Origin: Kitasatospora terrestris
GTDB taxonomy: Bacteria > Actinomycetota > Actinomycetes > Streptomycetales > Streptomycetaceae
DNA length: 64,000 bases
NCBI RefSeq assembly: GCF_039542905.1
Contig: NZ_BAABIS010000001.1
Location: forward strand, 5,208,001 to 5,272,000
Direction: 5' to 3'
In this document: positions 1 through 8,221 of the stretch, piece by piece
Layout: the number at the start of each line of letters is the position of its first letter
How positions within the stretch are numbered: position 1 is the first letter of the stretch
Notes under the pieces: model-generated
What the model saw: only the letters and a program-made list of their open reading frames with translations
Database searches by the model: none
Told to the model about the DNA's origin: nothing
Translations under genes and position numbers: made by a program

Positions 1-770
1 GTCGGACCGCGGACATCGACGGCGCCTTCCTCGACCGCCTGGACGCGGCCGAGCTGGCCGCGGCCGTCGCGGCGGGCGAGCTGCCCCGCCTCGACCTCGA
101 CGGGCAGCGGATCGGCGCCCCGGTGGCCCGGCCCGGCAAGGTGGTCGGCATCGGCCTCAACTACCGGGACCACGCGGCCGAGGCGGGTGCGCAGATCCCG
201 GCCGAGCCGGTGGTCTTCCTGAAGCCGAGCAACACCGTGGTCGGTCCGAACGACGAGGTCCTGGTGCCGCGCGGCGGCGAGAAGACCGACTACGAGGTCG
301 AGCTGGCCGTGGTGATCGGCCGCCGGGCCCGCTACCTGGACGGGCACGCCGAGGCCGCGGCGGTGATCGCCGGGTACGCGGCGGTGAACGACGTGACCGA
401 GCGGGCGTTCCAGTTCGAGCGCGGCGGCCAGTGGGACAAGGGCAAGTCCGCCGAGACCTTCACCCCGCTCGGCCCGTGGCTGGTGACCGCCGACGAGGTG
501 GCCGACCCGCAGGCGCTGGACCTCAGGCTGTGGGTCAACGGCGAGCTGCGGCAGGACGGCACCACCGCGGAGATGATCTTCCCGGTGCTGGAGATCGTCC
601 GCTACCTGAGCCAGTTCATGGTGCTGGAGCCCGGCGACGTCATCGTCACCGGCACCCCGGCGGGCGTCACCCTGGGTCGCCCGGGCACGCCGTTCCTCCG
701 GCCGTCCGACGTGGTCGAGCTGGAGGTCACCGGCCTCGGCCGCCAGCGCCACACCCTCGGCAAGGCCTGA
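1..770 (+). CDS. Fumarylacetoacetate hydrolase-family protein, 5' end outside the window
   Basis: The reading frame is open from base 3, so the start lies upstream; the GTG at 123 is internal, because the residues before it fit the family's N-terminal lead-in. Visible are the conserved strand KVVGIGLNYRDHA, the acidic residues expected to bind a divalent metal (within TDYEVELAVVIG and further on), and the C-terminal TGTPAGV turn typical of the FAH fold. Members cleave C-C bonds in beta-diketo acids or act as isomerases or decarboxylases in aromatic catabolism; the substrate cannot be read from the sequence. A TetR gene ends 9 bases downstream on the opposite strand. The family call is secure, the substrate unknown. 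Confidence 0.9.
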   Translation, partial: RTADIDGAFLDRLDAAELAAAVAAGELPRLDLDGQRIGAPVARPGKVVGIGLNYRDHAAEAGAQIPAEPVVFLKPSNTVVGPNDEVLVPRGGEKTDYEVELAVVIGRRARYLDGHAEAAAVIAGYAAVNDVTERAFQFERGGQWDKGKSAETFTPLGPWLVTADEVADPQALDLRLWVNGELRQDGTTAEMIFPVLEIVRYLSQFMVLEPGDVIVTGTPAGVTLGRPGTPFLRPSDVVELEVTGLGRQRHTLGKA

Positions 771-778
771 CGGCCCGT

Positions 779-1540
779 TCAGCCCCAGACGGCCCGCAGC
801 CGGGTGAGCAGCACCCCGGCCGGGCTGTCCTCGGTCTCCAGAGCGAGCAGCCGGTGCAGCACCTCGGCGGTCTGCGGATCGTGCACCGCGGTCGCCCCGG
901 CCATCGCGGTGAACTGGTCGATCAGCCAGGCGCACAGCTCCTCGCGGGGGATCTGCCGGCCCTCGTCCAGCCAGCTGAGCGCGGACGCCTCCACCACCGA
1001 GATCCAGGCCCGGACCAGCAGCGTCAGCCGCGGCCCGGCCTCCCCCACGCCCAGGTAGCGCAGGGTGCGGCGGAGCGCCGCCCGCCGGACCTCGTCCACG
1101 ATCGCGCCGGTCCGCGCGGTCTCCACCACCGACCCGCCGCGCAGCAGCGCGCCGTACCCGGCGTCGTGGTCGGCGACGAAGGAGAAGTACCGGCCGAGCA
1201 CGTCGGCCAGCTGCTCGGTGGGGGTGCCGCCGCCGGTCACGTGGAAGCGGCTGACCAGCTCCTGGGCCGCGCTGCGCAGCGCGGCCTCGTACAGCTGCTG
1301 CTTGCCGCCGGCGAAGTAGCGGTAGACCAGCGGCCGGGAGGCGCCGGCCGCCTCGGCGACGTCGTCGAGCGTGACCTCCTCCGGCGGACGGGAGCCGAAG
1401 AGCTCCAGGGCGACCGCGATCAGCTGCTCGCGCCGCTGCTGCACCGGCAGCCGCCGGTAGCCGGCCCGGCGCGGACGCTCGGTGCCGGCCGGGTCGGCCG
1501 GGTCGAGGGCCTGCGGGTCTGTGGGGGTACTCGCTGCCAT
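779..1540 (-). CDS. TetR-family transcriptional regulator
   Basis: A 253-residue protein is read from the ATG at 1540; the frame stays open to 1645, but the extra N-terminus is low-complexity and not typical. An N-terminal helix-turn-helix is visible (REQLIAVALELFG, then EEVTLDDVAEAAGASRPLVY, then RYFAGGKQQLYEAAL), followed by a long helical C-terminal domain that would bind a ligand and dimerise. It is divergent from the rhomboid-like gene at 1699 and convergent with the FAH-family gene. Members usually repress neighbouring or divergent genes, so the 1541-1698 gap is the likeliest place for its operator; I did not see a clear palindrome there. The ligand is unknown. Confidence 0.88.
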   Translation of the reverse strand: MAASTPTDPQALDPADPAGTERPRRAGYRRLPVQQRREQLIAVALELFGSRPPEEVTLDDVAEAAGASRPLVYRYFAGGKQQLYEAALRSAAQELVSRFHVTGGGTPTEQLADVLGRYFSFVADHDAGYGALLRGGSVVETARTGAIVDEVRRAALRRTLRYLGVGEAGPRLTLLVRAWISVVEASALSWLDEGRQIPREELCAWLIDQFTAMAGATAVHDPQTAEVLHRLLALETEDSPAGVLLTRLRAVWG

Positions 1541-1698
1541 GGCGGCCAGCGTAACCGCCGCGCGGCGTTCCGGAACCGCCCGTGCGGAGGCAGCGCCGCG
1601 GGCCCCCGGCGGGTCGTCCCGCCGGGCTCGGACATACCGCCCCATGATGTGATCAATCCCCGGTGGCGGCGCCCGGGCTGCGGCGAAGGAGCGGCGAG

Positions 1699-2349
1699 GT
1701 GCGGGCGGTGCGGACGTGGATCAAGGCCTCGCCGGGCACCTACGTCTGGCTGCTGCTGCTCGCGGTCACCAGCTTCGTGCTGTCCCGGATCAACCCGGAG
1801 TCGCTGGACTGGTTCCTGGCCAAGCGCTCCACCAACATCGACCAGCTGACCACGCACCCGGTCCACGCGCTGCTGGCCAGCCTGATCTGGACCGAGCAGT
1901 CCAACTTCCTCTTCTACTTCGTGATCTTCCACGTCTTCCACGTCCCGGCCGAGCGCTGGCTCGGCACCGCCCGCTGGCTGGCCGTGGCGCTCTCCGCGCA
2001 CGTGCTGGCCACCTACATCAGCGAGGGCGTGGTCGCCTGGGGCGTGCACAACGGCTCCCTCCCGGCCAACATGGCCAACACCGTGGACGTCGGCGTCTCG
2101 TACGCACTGGCCGGTGTGGAGGGCGTGCTGACGTACCGTTTCGCCGGCCGCTGGCGCTGGGTGTACGGCACCGTGCTGCTCGCCTTCTACCTGGCTCCGC
2201 TGATCACCGGTCACACCTTCACCGACCTCGGCCACTTCTGCGCGGCGCTGATCGGCCTGGCCTGCTACCCGCTGACCCGGGACCGCCCGGTGTGGGATCC
2301 GGCGGTGGCCGTCCGGAACTGGCAGCAGCGCCGCCGCTCCAGTGCGTGA
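1699..2349 (+). CDS. Rhomboid-like integral membrane protein
   Basis: The start is the GTG at 1699, 7 nt after AAGGAG (1686-1691); the upstream GTG at 1663 lacks this support. The 216-residue product has about six hydrophobic segments and resembles the actinobacterial rhomboid-like proteins. Two features recall the intramembrane protease dyad: a GVS turn with Ser134 in a membrane segment, and Gly-His (His179) in the last long segment followed by a small-residue face (FCAALIGL). The full GxSG and HxxGxxxG signatures are not intact, so activity is uncertain. It is divergent from the TetR gene. The membrane nature is firm; the protease role is inferred. Confidence 0.7.
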   Translation: MRAVRTWIKASPGTYVWLLLLAVTSFVLSRINPESLDWFLAKRSTNIDQLTTHPVHALLASLIWTEQSNFLFYFVIFHVFHVPAERWLGTARWLAVALSAHVLATYISEGVVAWGVHNGSLPANMANTVDVGVSYALAGVEGVLTYRFAGRWRWVYGTVLLAFYLAPLITGHTFTDLGHFCAALIGLACYPLTRDRPVWDPAVAVRNWQQRRRSSA

Positions 2350-2365
2350 CCCTGGTCAAAGGGGC

Positions 2366-2399
2366 TTGAATTCGCCCGGGGCTGCGACAGGATGGCCGA
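2366..2399 (+). promoter_or_regulatory. Probable leaderless promoter of the DUF885 gene
   Basis: TTGAAT (2366-2371), a 16-nt spacer and CAGGAT (2388-2393), with the ATG at 2400 six bases after the -10 box. That spacing would place the transcription start at or next to the A of ATG. The AGGA within the -10 box could alternatively act as a weak ribosome binding site. Confidence 0.5.
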
Positions 2400-4112
2400 A
2401 TGGCTCATGAACTGATCACCTCAGAGAACGGCGGCCCCACCCCGCGCCGCATCGCCGACTCCTACGTCCAGGCCCTTGCCGATCTCGACCCGCTGACCGC
2501 GATCTACCTCGGTGTCAACCTCGACGACGACCGGCTCACCGACCTCTCCCCGGCCGGCTCCGACGCCCTCGCCGACCTCGGCCGGCGCACCCTCGCCGAG
2601 CTGGACGCCGCCGAGGCGGCCGGCGCCGCCGACAGCGAGGCCGAGCGCCGCTGCGCCCGCCTGCTGCGCGAGCGCCTGACCGCCGAACTCGCCGTGCACG
2701 ACGCGGGCGAGAACTACGTCGCGGTCCGCAACCTCGGCTCCCCGGTGCACAACGTGCGCGAGGTCTTCACCATCATGCCGACCGCCACCGAGGACGACTG
2801 GGGTCTGATCGGCCGCCGGCTGGCCCGGGTGCCGCAGGCCATCGCGCAGTACCGCGAGACCCTCGCCGCCGGCATCGAGCGCGGCCTGCTCTCCGGCCCG
2901 CGCCAGGTCGCCACGGTGATCGACCAGATCGCCGAGTGGCTGGAGGGCGAGGTGCCCGGCGGCTGGTTCGGCACCTTCGTGCAGGACGCGCCCGAGGCGC
3001 TGCGCGCCGAGCTGGGCGCCACCGCGGTCGCCGCCACCGACGCGCTGTCCGAGCTGCGCGACTGGCTGGCCGAGGTGTACGCCCCCGCCGCCGCCGACAC
3101 CCCCGACACCGTGGGCCGGGAGCGCTACGCGCGCTTCGTCCGCTACTGGACCGGCGCCGACCTGGACCTGGACGAGGCGTACCGCTGGGCCTGGGAGCAG
3201 TTCCACGACCTGGACGCCCAGATGCGCACCGAGGCGGAGAAGGTCCTCCCCGGCTCGACCCCGATGCAGGCGATGAAGTGGCTGGAGACCGACGGCCCCG
3301 CGATCAAGGGCGAGGAGGCCGTCCGCGAGTACCTGCAGGGCCTGATGGACGGTGCGATCAACGACCTCCAGGGCACCCACTTCGACCTGGCCGAGCCGCT
3401 GCTGAAGGTCGAGTCCAGGCTCGCCCCCGCGGGCAGCGCCGCCGCGCCGTACTACACCCAGCCCTCGCTGGACTTCTCCCGCCCCGGCCGCACCTGGCTG
3501 CCCACCCTCGGCCGCGAGTCCTTCCCGGTCTGGGACCTGGTCTCCACCTGGTACCACGAGGGCGTCCCCGGCCACCACCTGCAGCTGGCGCAGTGGACGT
3601 ACGTCGCCAACAAGCTCTCCACCTACCAGGTCACCCTCGGCGGGGTGAGCGCCAACCTGGAGGGCTGGGCGCTCTACGCCGAGCGCCTGATGGACGAGCT
3701 GGGCTACCTCACCGACCCGGGCGCCCGGCTCGGCTACCTCAACGCCCAGATGATGCGCGCGCTGCGGGTGATCGTCGACATCGGCATGCACGCCGGCCTC
3801 GACTTCCCGGCGGACTCGCCGTACCGCGCGGGCGAACCGATGCTGCCGGACGCGGCCCGCGAGTTCTTCGGCCTCTACTGCGGACTGTCGTCAGACTTCC
3901 TCGACAGCGAGCTGGTGCGCTACCTGGGCCTGCCCGGCCAGGCGATCGGCTACAAGCTGGGCGAGCGCGCCTGGCTGCAGGGCCGGGCCGCGGCGAAGGC
4001 GGCGGCCGAGGCGCGCGGCGAGGAGTTCGATCTCAAGGCGTGGCACATGGCGGCGCTCTCCCAGGGCTCGCTCGGTCTGGACGACCTGGTCGCGGAGCTG
4101 GCCGCCCTCTGA
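2400..4112 (+). CDS. DUF885-family putative metallopeptidase
   Basis: A 570-residue soluble protein with the DUF885 signature HEGVPGHH (His386, Glu387, Gly391, His392), which resembles a modified zinc HExxH site. The rest is alpha-helical, with the family's N-terminal region (ADSYVQALADLDPLTA) and a C-terminal stretch around YLGLPGQAIGYKLGE. No signal peptide is visible, so it is predicted cytoplasmic. Biochemical roles in this family are poorly defined; peptidase activity is inferred from the motif. It stands alone between the rhomboid-like gene and the exporter gene, apparently under its own leaderless promoter. Confidence 0.88.
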   Translation: MAHELITSENGGPTPRRIADSYVQALADLDPLTAIYLGVNLDDDRLTDLSPAGSDALADLGRRTLAELDAAEAAGAADSEAERRCARLLRERLTAELAVHDAGENYVAVRNLGSPVHNVREVFTIMPTATEDDWGLIGRRLARVPQAIAQYRETLAAGIERGLLSGPRQVATVIDQIAEWLEGEVPGGWFGTFVQDAPEALRAELGATAVAATDALSELRDWLAEVYAPAAADTPDTVGRERYARFVRYWTGADLDLDEAYRWAWEQFHDLDAQMRTEAEKVLPGSTPMQAMKWLETDGPAIKGEEAVREYLQGLMDGAINDLQGTHFDLAEPLLKVESRLAPAGSAAAPYYTQPSLDFSRPGRTWLPTLGRESFPVWDLVSTWYHEGVPGHHLQLAQWTYVANKLSTYQVTLGGVSANLEGWALYAERLMDELGYLTDPGARLGYLNAQMMRALRVIVDIGMHAGLDFPADSPYRAGEPMLPDAAREFFGLYCGLSSDFLDSELVRYLGLPGQAIGYKLGERAWLQGRAAAKAAAEARGEEFDLKAWHMAALSQGSLGLDDLVAELAAL

Positions 4113-4305
4113 CCTGGGCGTTCCCGTCCCGGGGGACCAGGTCTCGCGACCCGGGCCCCCCGGGACTTTCGTCCCAAATCGTGACATTTTGCCGCAGATC
4201 GCCTTGTGCCTCTCCACCGGGAGCGTTCTCCTGGAAAGAGCGTTGCGCGCGTCCAGCCCGTTCGCTGCCCGCGCCAGCCCGTTCCCCGACGGAAGGCGGC
4301 CCACG

Positions 4306-5802
4306 GTGACCCCCCAGCACGCCCCCGACGACACCGCGGTGGATCCCCGCCGCTGGTGGGCACTGGCGGTCATCGCCATCGCCCAGCTGATGATCGTCCT
4401 CGACGCGACGATCGTGAACATCGCCCTGCCGTCCGCGCAGAAGGACCTCGGCATCTCCGACGCCAACCGGCAGTGGGTGATCACCGCCTACCTGCTGGCC
4501 TTCGGCGGACTGCTGCTGCTCGGCGGACGGCTCGGCGACCTCTACGGCCGCAAGCGGACCTTCATCATCGGCCTGCTCGGCTTCGCCTTCGCCTCCGCGC
4601 TCGGCGGCATGGCCACCGGCGGCGGCATGCTGTTCGCCGCCCGCGCCCTGCAGGGCGCCTTCGGCGCACTGCTCGCCCCCTCCGCCCTGTCGCTGCTCTC
4701 CACCACCTTCAGCGACCCGCGCGAACGCGCCACCGCCTTCGGCATCTTCGGCGCGCTGGCCGGCGGCGGCGCCGCGATCGGCCTGATCACCGGCGGCCTG
4801 CTCACCGAGTACCTGAACTGGCGCTGGTGCCTGTACGTCAACGTCCCGATCGCGCTGGGCGCCGCCTTCGGCGCGTTCTACCTGCTCAAGCGCGACCACA
4901 TCGCCAAGGGCCACCGCACCCCGCTCGACCTGCCGGGCGCCTTCCTCGGCTGCGGCGGCCTGCTCGCCATCGTGTACGGCACCGCCGAGGCGGTCACCCG
5001 CGGCTGGGGCGACTGGCTGGTGCTGGGCTCGCTCTGCCTCGGCGTCCTGCTGCTGGTGGTCTTCGTCGTGGTCGAGCGGCGCAGCCCGCACGCCCTGCTG
5101 CCGATCCACCTGATCGCCGACCGCAACCGCGGCGGCGGCGCGCTCTCGGTCGGCCTGGCGATCATCGGCATGTACGGCCTGTTCCTCTTCCTCACCTTCT
5201 ACCTGCAAGGCGTGAAGGGGTACTCGCCGGTGATGGCCGGCGTCTCCTTCCTGCCGATGACCGCCGCCATCATCCTGTCCGCCACCGGCATCGCCTCCCG
5301 GCTGATGACCCGGGTGCCCTCCCGCAACCTGGTCGTGCCCGGGCTGCTGCTGGCCGCCGCCGGCATGGCCTGGCTCACCCAGCTGAAGGTCGACAGCTCC
5401 TACGCCGCCACGGTGCTGCCCGCCGAGCTCCTGCTCGGCGCCGGCATGGGCCTGGTCTTCATGCCGACCATGAGCCTGTCCACCCTCGGCGTCGCGCCGA
5501 GCGAGACCGGCGCCGCCTCGGCGATCATCAACAGCGCCCAGCAGGTCGGCGGCTCGATCGGCACCGCCCTGCTCAACACCATCGCCGCCAGCGCCACCGC
5601 CACCTGGCTCGCCACCCGCAACGCGGCCGATCCGGCGGTGCAGGCCGAGGGCGCGGTGCACGGCTACGTGCTGGCCACCTGGGTCGCACTCGGCATCCTG
5701 CTGCTCGCGTCCGTGATCGCCTTCGTGATGATCGACCACCGGCCGGCGCCCGGCGAGGCCGAGGGGAAGGACGCCGAGGCCACCGCGCGCGCCGTGGTCT
5801 GA
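4306..5802 (+). CDS. MFS exporter, DHA2 (14-TM) family
   Basis: The GTG at 4306 follows GGAAGG (4291-4296) by 9 nt and gives a 498-residue protein; the frame continues to 4189 but with no membrane-like sequence. Visible hallmarks are the first membrane helix with motif D1 (LDATIVNIALPSAQKDLG), motif A in loop 2-3 (GRLGDLYGRKRTF), motif C in helix 5 (ALAGGGAAIGLITGG), and hydrophobic segments totalling about 14. Members export drugs or toxic metabolites using the proton gradient. No regulator gene is adjacent; the TetR gene at 779-1540 is four genes away. The substrate is unknown. Confidence 0.92.
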   Translation: MTPQHAPDDTAVDPRRWWALAVIAIAQLMIVLDATIVNIALPSAQKDLGISDANRQWVITAYLLAFGGLLLLGGRLGDLYGRKRTFIIGLLGFAFASALGGMATGGGMLFAARALQGAFGALLAPSALSLLSTTFSDPRERATAFGIFGALAGGGAAIGLITGGLLTEYLNWRWCLYVNVPIALGAAFGAFYLLKRDHIAKGHRTPLDLPGAFLGCGGLLAIVYGTAEAVTRGWGDWLVLGSLCLGVLLLVVFVVVERRSPHALLPIHLIADRNRGGGALSVGLAIIGMYGLFLFLTFYLQGVKGYSPVMAGVSFLPMTAAIILSATGIASRLMTRVPSRNLVVPGLLLAAAGMAWLTQLKVDSSYAATVLPAELLLGAGMGLVFMPTMSLSTLGVAPSETGAASAIINSAQQVGGSIGTALLNTIAASATATWLATRNAADPAVQAEGAVHGYVLATWVALGILLLASVIAFVMIDHRPAPGEAEGKDAEATARAVV

Positions 5803-5826
5803 GCGTGCACAAATCTCACGTGTCTC

Positions 5827-5851
5827 CCAGGAAGATCACACTATTTCCTGG
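5827..5851. promoter_or_regulatory. Inverted repeat CCAGGAA-N11-TTCCTGG
   Basis: Seven-base perfect arms at 5827-5833 and 5845-5851 lie in the gap between the exporter and the protease gene. The position would suit either an operator upstream of the protease promoter or a weak terminator for the exporter gene; no T-tract follows. Confidence 0.35.
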
Positions 5852-5870
5852 CGGTCGTCCCATAGTTTGA

Positions 5871-5897
5871 GTGTCCACGTCGAATCGACGTGGACAC
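5871..5897. promoter_or_regulatory. Perfect 13-bp palindrome (GTGTCCACGTCGA, 1-nt centre) upstream of the protease gene
   Basis: Arms 5871-5883 and 5885-5897 are exact reverse complements around a single A. The site lies 27 bases before the protease start and just after a -10-like CATAGT (5861-5866), so it falls in the early 5' leader or at the transcription start. It could be a repressor operator or an RNA hairpin. The long perfect symmetry is unlikely by chance, but the binding factor is not recognised. Confidence 0.65.
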
Positions 5898-5924
5898 CGA
5901 GCTGCCACGGGGCAGGAACGAGGC

Positions 5925-6902
5925 ATGCGAATGGGACGGCACAGCAGGAGGCGGGGGCTGCGGGCGCTCCGGCCGGTCGCCCTGACCTCCGTGCTCGCCG
6001 TCGGCCTGGTCGGCATCACCGCCGCCGCCACCGAACTCGTCACCCACGCCAGGGCGGAGGCCACCGCCCGCCCGAACACCGGACTTCCGGTCGCCGCACT
6101 CCCGGTGCCCTCGCCGTCCACCACCCCGTCCACCGCCCCGTCGGCGACCGCGAGCGCCACCGGCGAGACGGACGACCGGCCCGTCCTCTCCGGCGGCACC
6201 GGCGCCCCGCCCGGGACCGGGCATCTCGCCACCGTGCCCTCGTACTCGCCGCCGCCCGAGCTCGGAAAGACCGCGGAGGCCGCCGCCGGCCCCGAGGCCG
6301 ACCGGGTGGGCGCCCTGTTCGACGGCAGCACCGGGCCCGGCCACCACTTCTGCTCCGCCAGCGTGCTGGACAGCCCCGGCCGCGACCTGATCCTCACCGC
6401 CGCGCACTGCGTCTCCTCCACCGACGGCCTGCGCTTCGTCCCCGGCTACCGGGACGGCCAAGCCCCGTACGGCAGTTGGAAGGTCACCGCGATCTACACC
6501 AGTGACGGCTGGCAGGACGGCGAGGATCCCGACGAGGACTTCGCGATCCTCCGGGTCGACCCCAACGGCGGCCGCGAGATCGAGGACGCGGTCGGCGGCA
6601 ACCCGCTCGGCCTGGACGCCGGACGGACCGCCCGGGTGCGGCTGTACGGCTACCCGGCGACTGCCGAGCGGCCCCTCGTCTGCACCAACGCCACCACCCA
6701 GCAGGCCGCCTTCCAGCGCGCCATCGCCTGCCCCGGCTTCCCCGGCGGCACCAGCGGCGGCCCGTGGATCGAGGCCGCCTCCGGACGGGTGATCGGCGTG
6801 ATCGGCGGCTACCAGCAGGGCGGCGACACCGACGACGTCTCGTACAGCGCCTACTTCGACCACACCGTCGGCGACCTGTACGCGCGGGCCACCTCGGCCT
6901 GA
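5925..6902 (+). CDS. Exported trypsin-like serine protease (S1 family)
   Basis: The start is the ATG at 5925 after AGGAACGAGG; product 325 residues. An Arg-rich N-terminus and one hydrophobic segment (PVALTSVLAVGLVGITAA) act as a signal or anchor, followed by a Pro/Ser/Thr-rich linker of about 70 residues. The catalytic triad is visible: His161 in LTAAHC, Asp205 in DFAIL, Ser277 in GGTSGGPW. The compact domain without chymotrypsin extensions resembles V8/trypsin-like bacterial proteases. It is predicted to act outside the membrane; the substrate is unknown. A 13-bp palindrome directly upstream suggests specific regulation. Confidence 0.88.
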   Translation: MRMGRHSRRRGLRALRPVALTSVLAVGLVGITAAATELVTHARAEATARPNTGLPVAALPVPSPSTTPSTAPSATASATGETDDRPVLSGGTGAPPGTGHLATVPSYSPPPELGKTAEAAAGPEADRVGALFDGSTGPGHHFCSASVLDSPGRDLILTAAHCVSSTDGLRFVPGYRDGQAPYGSWKVTAIYTSDGWQDGEDPDEDFAILRVDPNGGREIEDAVGGNPLGLDAGRTARVRLYGYPATAERPLVCTNATTQQAAFQRAIACPGFPGGTSGGPWIEAASGRVIGVIGGYQQGGDTDDVSYSAYFDHTVGDLYARATSA

Positions 6903-7274
6903 GACCGCCGACCCCGCCGCGGGCCGCGCCGGATCCGCGCTCCCGCTTCCCGCTGCTCCGGCGGACGGGCGCAGGCTCCTTCCCCGCGTTCCGCAGCGCC
7001 GTCCCCGCCGCCCGTGGCCGGTCCCGCCTGCGGCGCTCCGTCGTCCGGGTGGACGGGCGCAGGTTCCTTCCCCGCGTTCCGCAGCGCCGTTCCCGTCGCC
7101 TTCGGCGTTCCGCCGTCCGGGTGGACGGGGCGCAGGCTCCTGCGTCACGCGACGCCACTCCCACCGGCCGCCAGGTCCTCCGTCCGTGGCCGGATCCGCC
7201 TTCCGGCGTTCCGCTGCCCGGGCGGGCGGGCGCAGAATGAACCGGTCGCTTCTCGTCGGGGGGTCGGAGGGCCG
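6903..7274. repeat. 372-bp intergenic block with degenerate direct repeats
   Basis: No credible gene is seen. A near-identical 40-base segment beginning GGACGGGCGCAGG occurs at 6963-7002 and 7051-7090 (one mismatch), 88 bases apart. A partial third copy starts at 7123 with one inserted G, and a degenerate fourth lies near 7210-7235. Between copies, the phrase TCCGTCGTCCGGGTGGAC recurs in altered form. The block follows the protease stop and precedes the unknown gene at 7275. It may be an unstable repeat remnant or transcribed spacer; no terminator hairpin was identified. Confidence 0.7.
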
Positions 7275-8063
7275 GTGTTTCGCCGCTGGTGGTTCGTCAC
7301 ATGGCTGTCCGAGCGGGCACCGGCGCAGCCGGGCGGCGGCGGCCGACCGCACTGCGGCGCGGACCGGGAACCGCGGCGTGCGGGCCGCGGGCAGCGGGAA
7401 CTCGTCCTGCGCGAGTGGGAGGTGCTGCGCGAACGGCTCGCACGGATCGCCGCCGACCGGGTGACCGCCGCCGGTGAACTCTTCCGGGCCGCCGAACTCA
7501 CCCTCGCCGCCGACGAATCCGCCGCCCACCGCGCCTATCGCCAGGCCCTGGAGGCGTACGAGGCAGCCGGCCGGCTGCTCGACCAGTCCGCCGCCGACCC
7601 GCACACCGACCTGCCCGACCTGGCCGCCGCCGTGGTCCTCGCCGAACAGGCCGTGGAACACCTCGCCGCCGCGCACGCCCTGCACGCCGGCGTCCGCCCC
7701 GAACCCGCCGCCGTCCGCTGCTTCTACAACCCCCTGCACGGCCCCGCGAGCCCCGCCGAACCGGCCCGCGGCACCGGGAAGCGCCGCCAACGCCCCACCC
7801 GCACCGCCCGCGAGGCCGCCGCCGACCGGCGCCCCGCCTGCCCGGCCTGCCGCCGCGCGATCATCGCCGGGCAGACCCCGGACGTGCTGCCCGCGCTGCT
7901 CCCCGCCAGGGCCACCGACCGTCGCACCGGCCCGCTGCTGGTCCCGTACTTCACCGTCCCGCAGCAGTGGTCCCCGTGGTCCGCCACCGCCTGCGGCGCG
8001 TACGACCCCGACACCCCGTCCCTGGTCCTCCGCGGAGCCCACCGCCGCCACCCGCCGCACTGA
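7275..8063 (+). CDS. Protein of unknown function with a Cys-x2-Cys motif
   Basis: The start is probably the GTG at 7275, 3-4 nt after GGAGGG, a tight spacing; upstream sequence in the same frame is the repeat block. The 262-residue product is not recognised. It begins with an aromatic, basic segment (FRRWWFVTW), followed by an Ala/Glu/Arg-rich helical region of about 100 residues resembling a TPR-like or coiled helical bundle, then a C-x2-C pair (CPACRR), and a C-terminal segment LLVPYFTVPQQW that looks like a strand-rich tail. Coding bias fits a real gene. It ends before the terminator of the convergent tRNA gene. Function unknown. Confidence 0.6.
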   Translation: MFRRWWFVTWLSERAPAQPGGGGRPHCGADREPRRAGRGQRELVLREWEVLRERLARIAADRVTAAGELFRAAELTLAADESAAHRAYRQALEAYEAAGRLLDQSAADPHTDLPDLAAAVVLAEQAVEHLAAAHALHAGVRPEPAAVRCFYNPLHGPASPAEPARGTGKRRQRPTRTAREAAADRRPACPACRRAIIAGQTPDVLPALLPARATDRRTGPLLVPYFTVPQQWSPWSATACGAYDPDTPSLVLRGAHRRHPPH

Positions 8064-8088
8064 GCCGCACCGCGGCGGAGCACGACAA

Positions 8089-8128
8089 AGGCCCAGATCG
8101 TGCGGATCAAGTCCGCTGATCTGGGCCT
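8089..8128 (-). terminator. Terminator downstream of tRNA-Arg
   Basis: Arms AGGCCCAGATC (8089-8099) and GATCTGGGCCT (8118-8128) are perfect 11-bp complements, with an inner GCGGA/TCCGC pair. On the minus strand the hairpin is followed by TTTGTC, which suits the tRNA transcript. It may also stop the opposing gene ending at 8063. Confidence 0.8.
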
Positions 8129-8149
8129 CAGTTGGCGCTTCGTGCGAAG

Positions 8150-8221
8150 TGCCCCCGGTAGGATTCGAACCTACGCACCCGCCTCCGGAGGGCGGTGCTC
8201 TATCCCCTGAGCTACGGGGGC
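8150..8221 (-). tRNA. tRNA-Arg(CCG)
   Basis: The minus strand folds as a 72-nt cloverleaf: acceptor GCCCCCG pairs with CGGGGGC, D stem GCTC/GAGC, anticodon stem CCGCC/GGCGG with loop CTCCGGA (anticodon CCG), variable loop GTGC, T stem GTAGG/CCTAC with loop TTCGAAT, discriminator A. CCA is not encoded. It reads CGG, a common arginine codon in this GC-rich genome. No attachment-site duplication or integrase is nearby. Confidence 0.96.

Noticed and set aside
8150..8221. tRNA-Arg as an integration site
   Set aside because: No integrase, no repeated 3' end of the tRNA and no change in gene type nearby.
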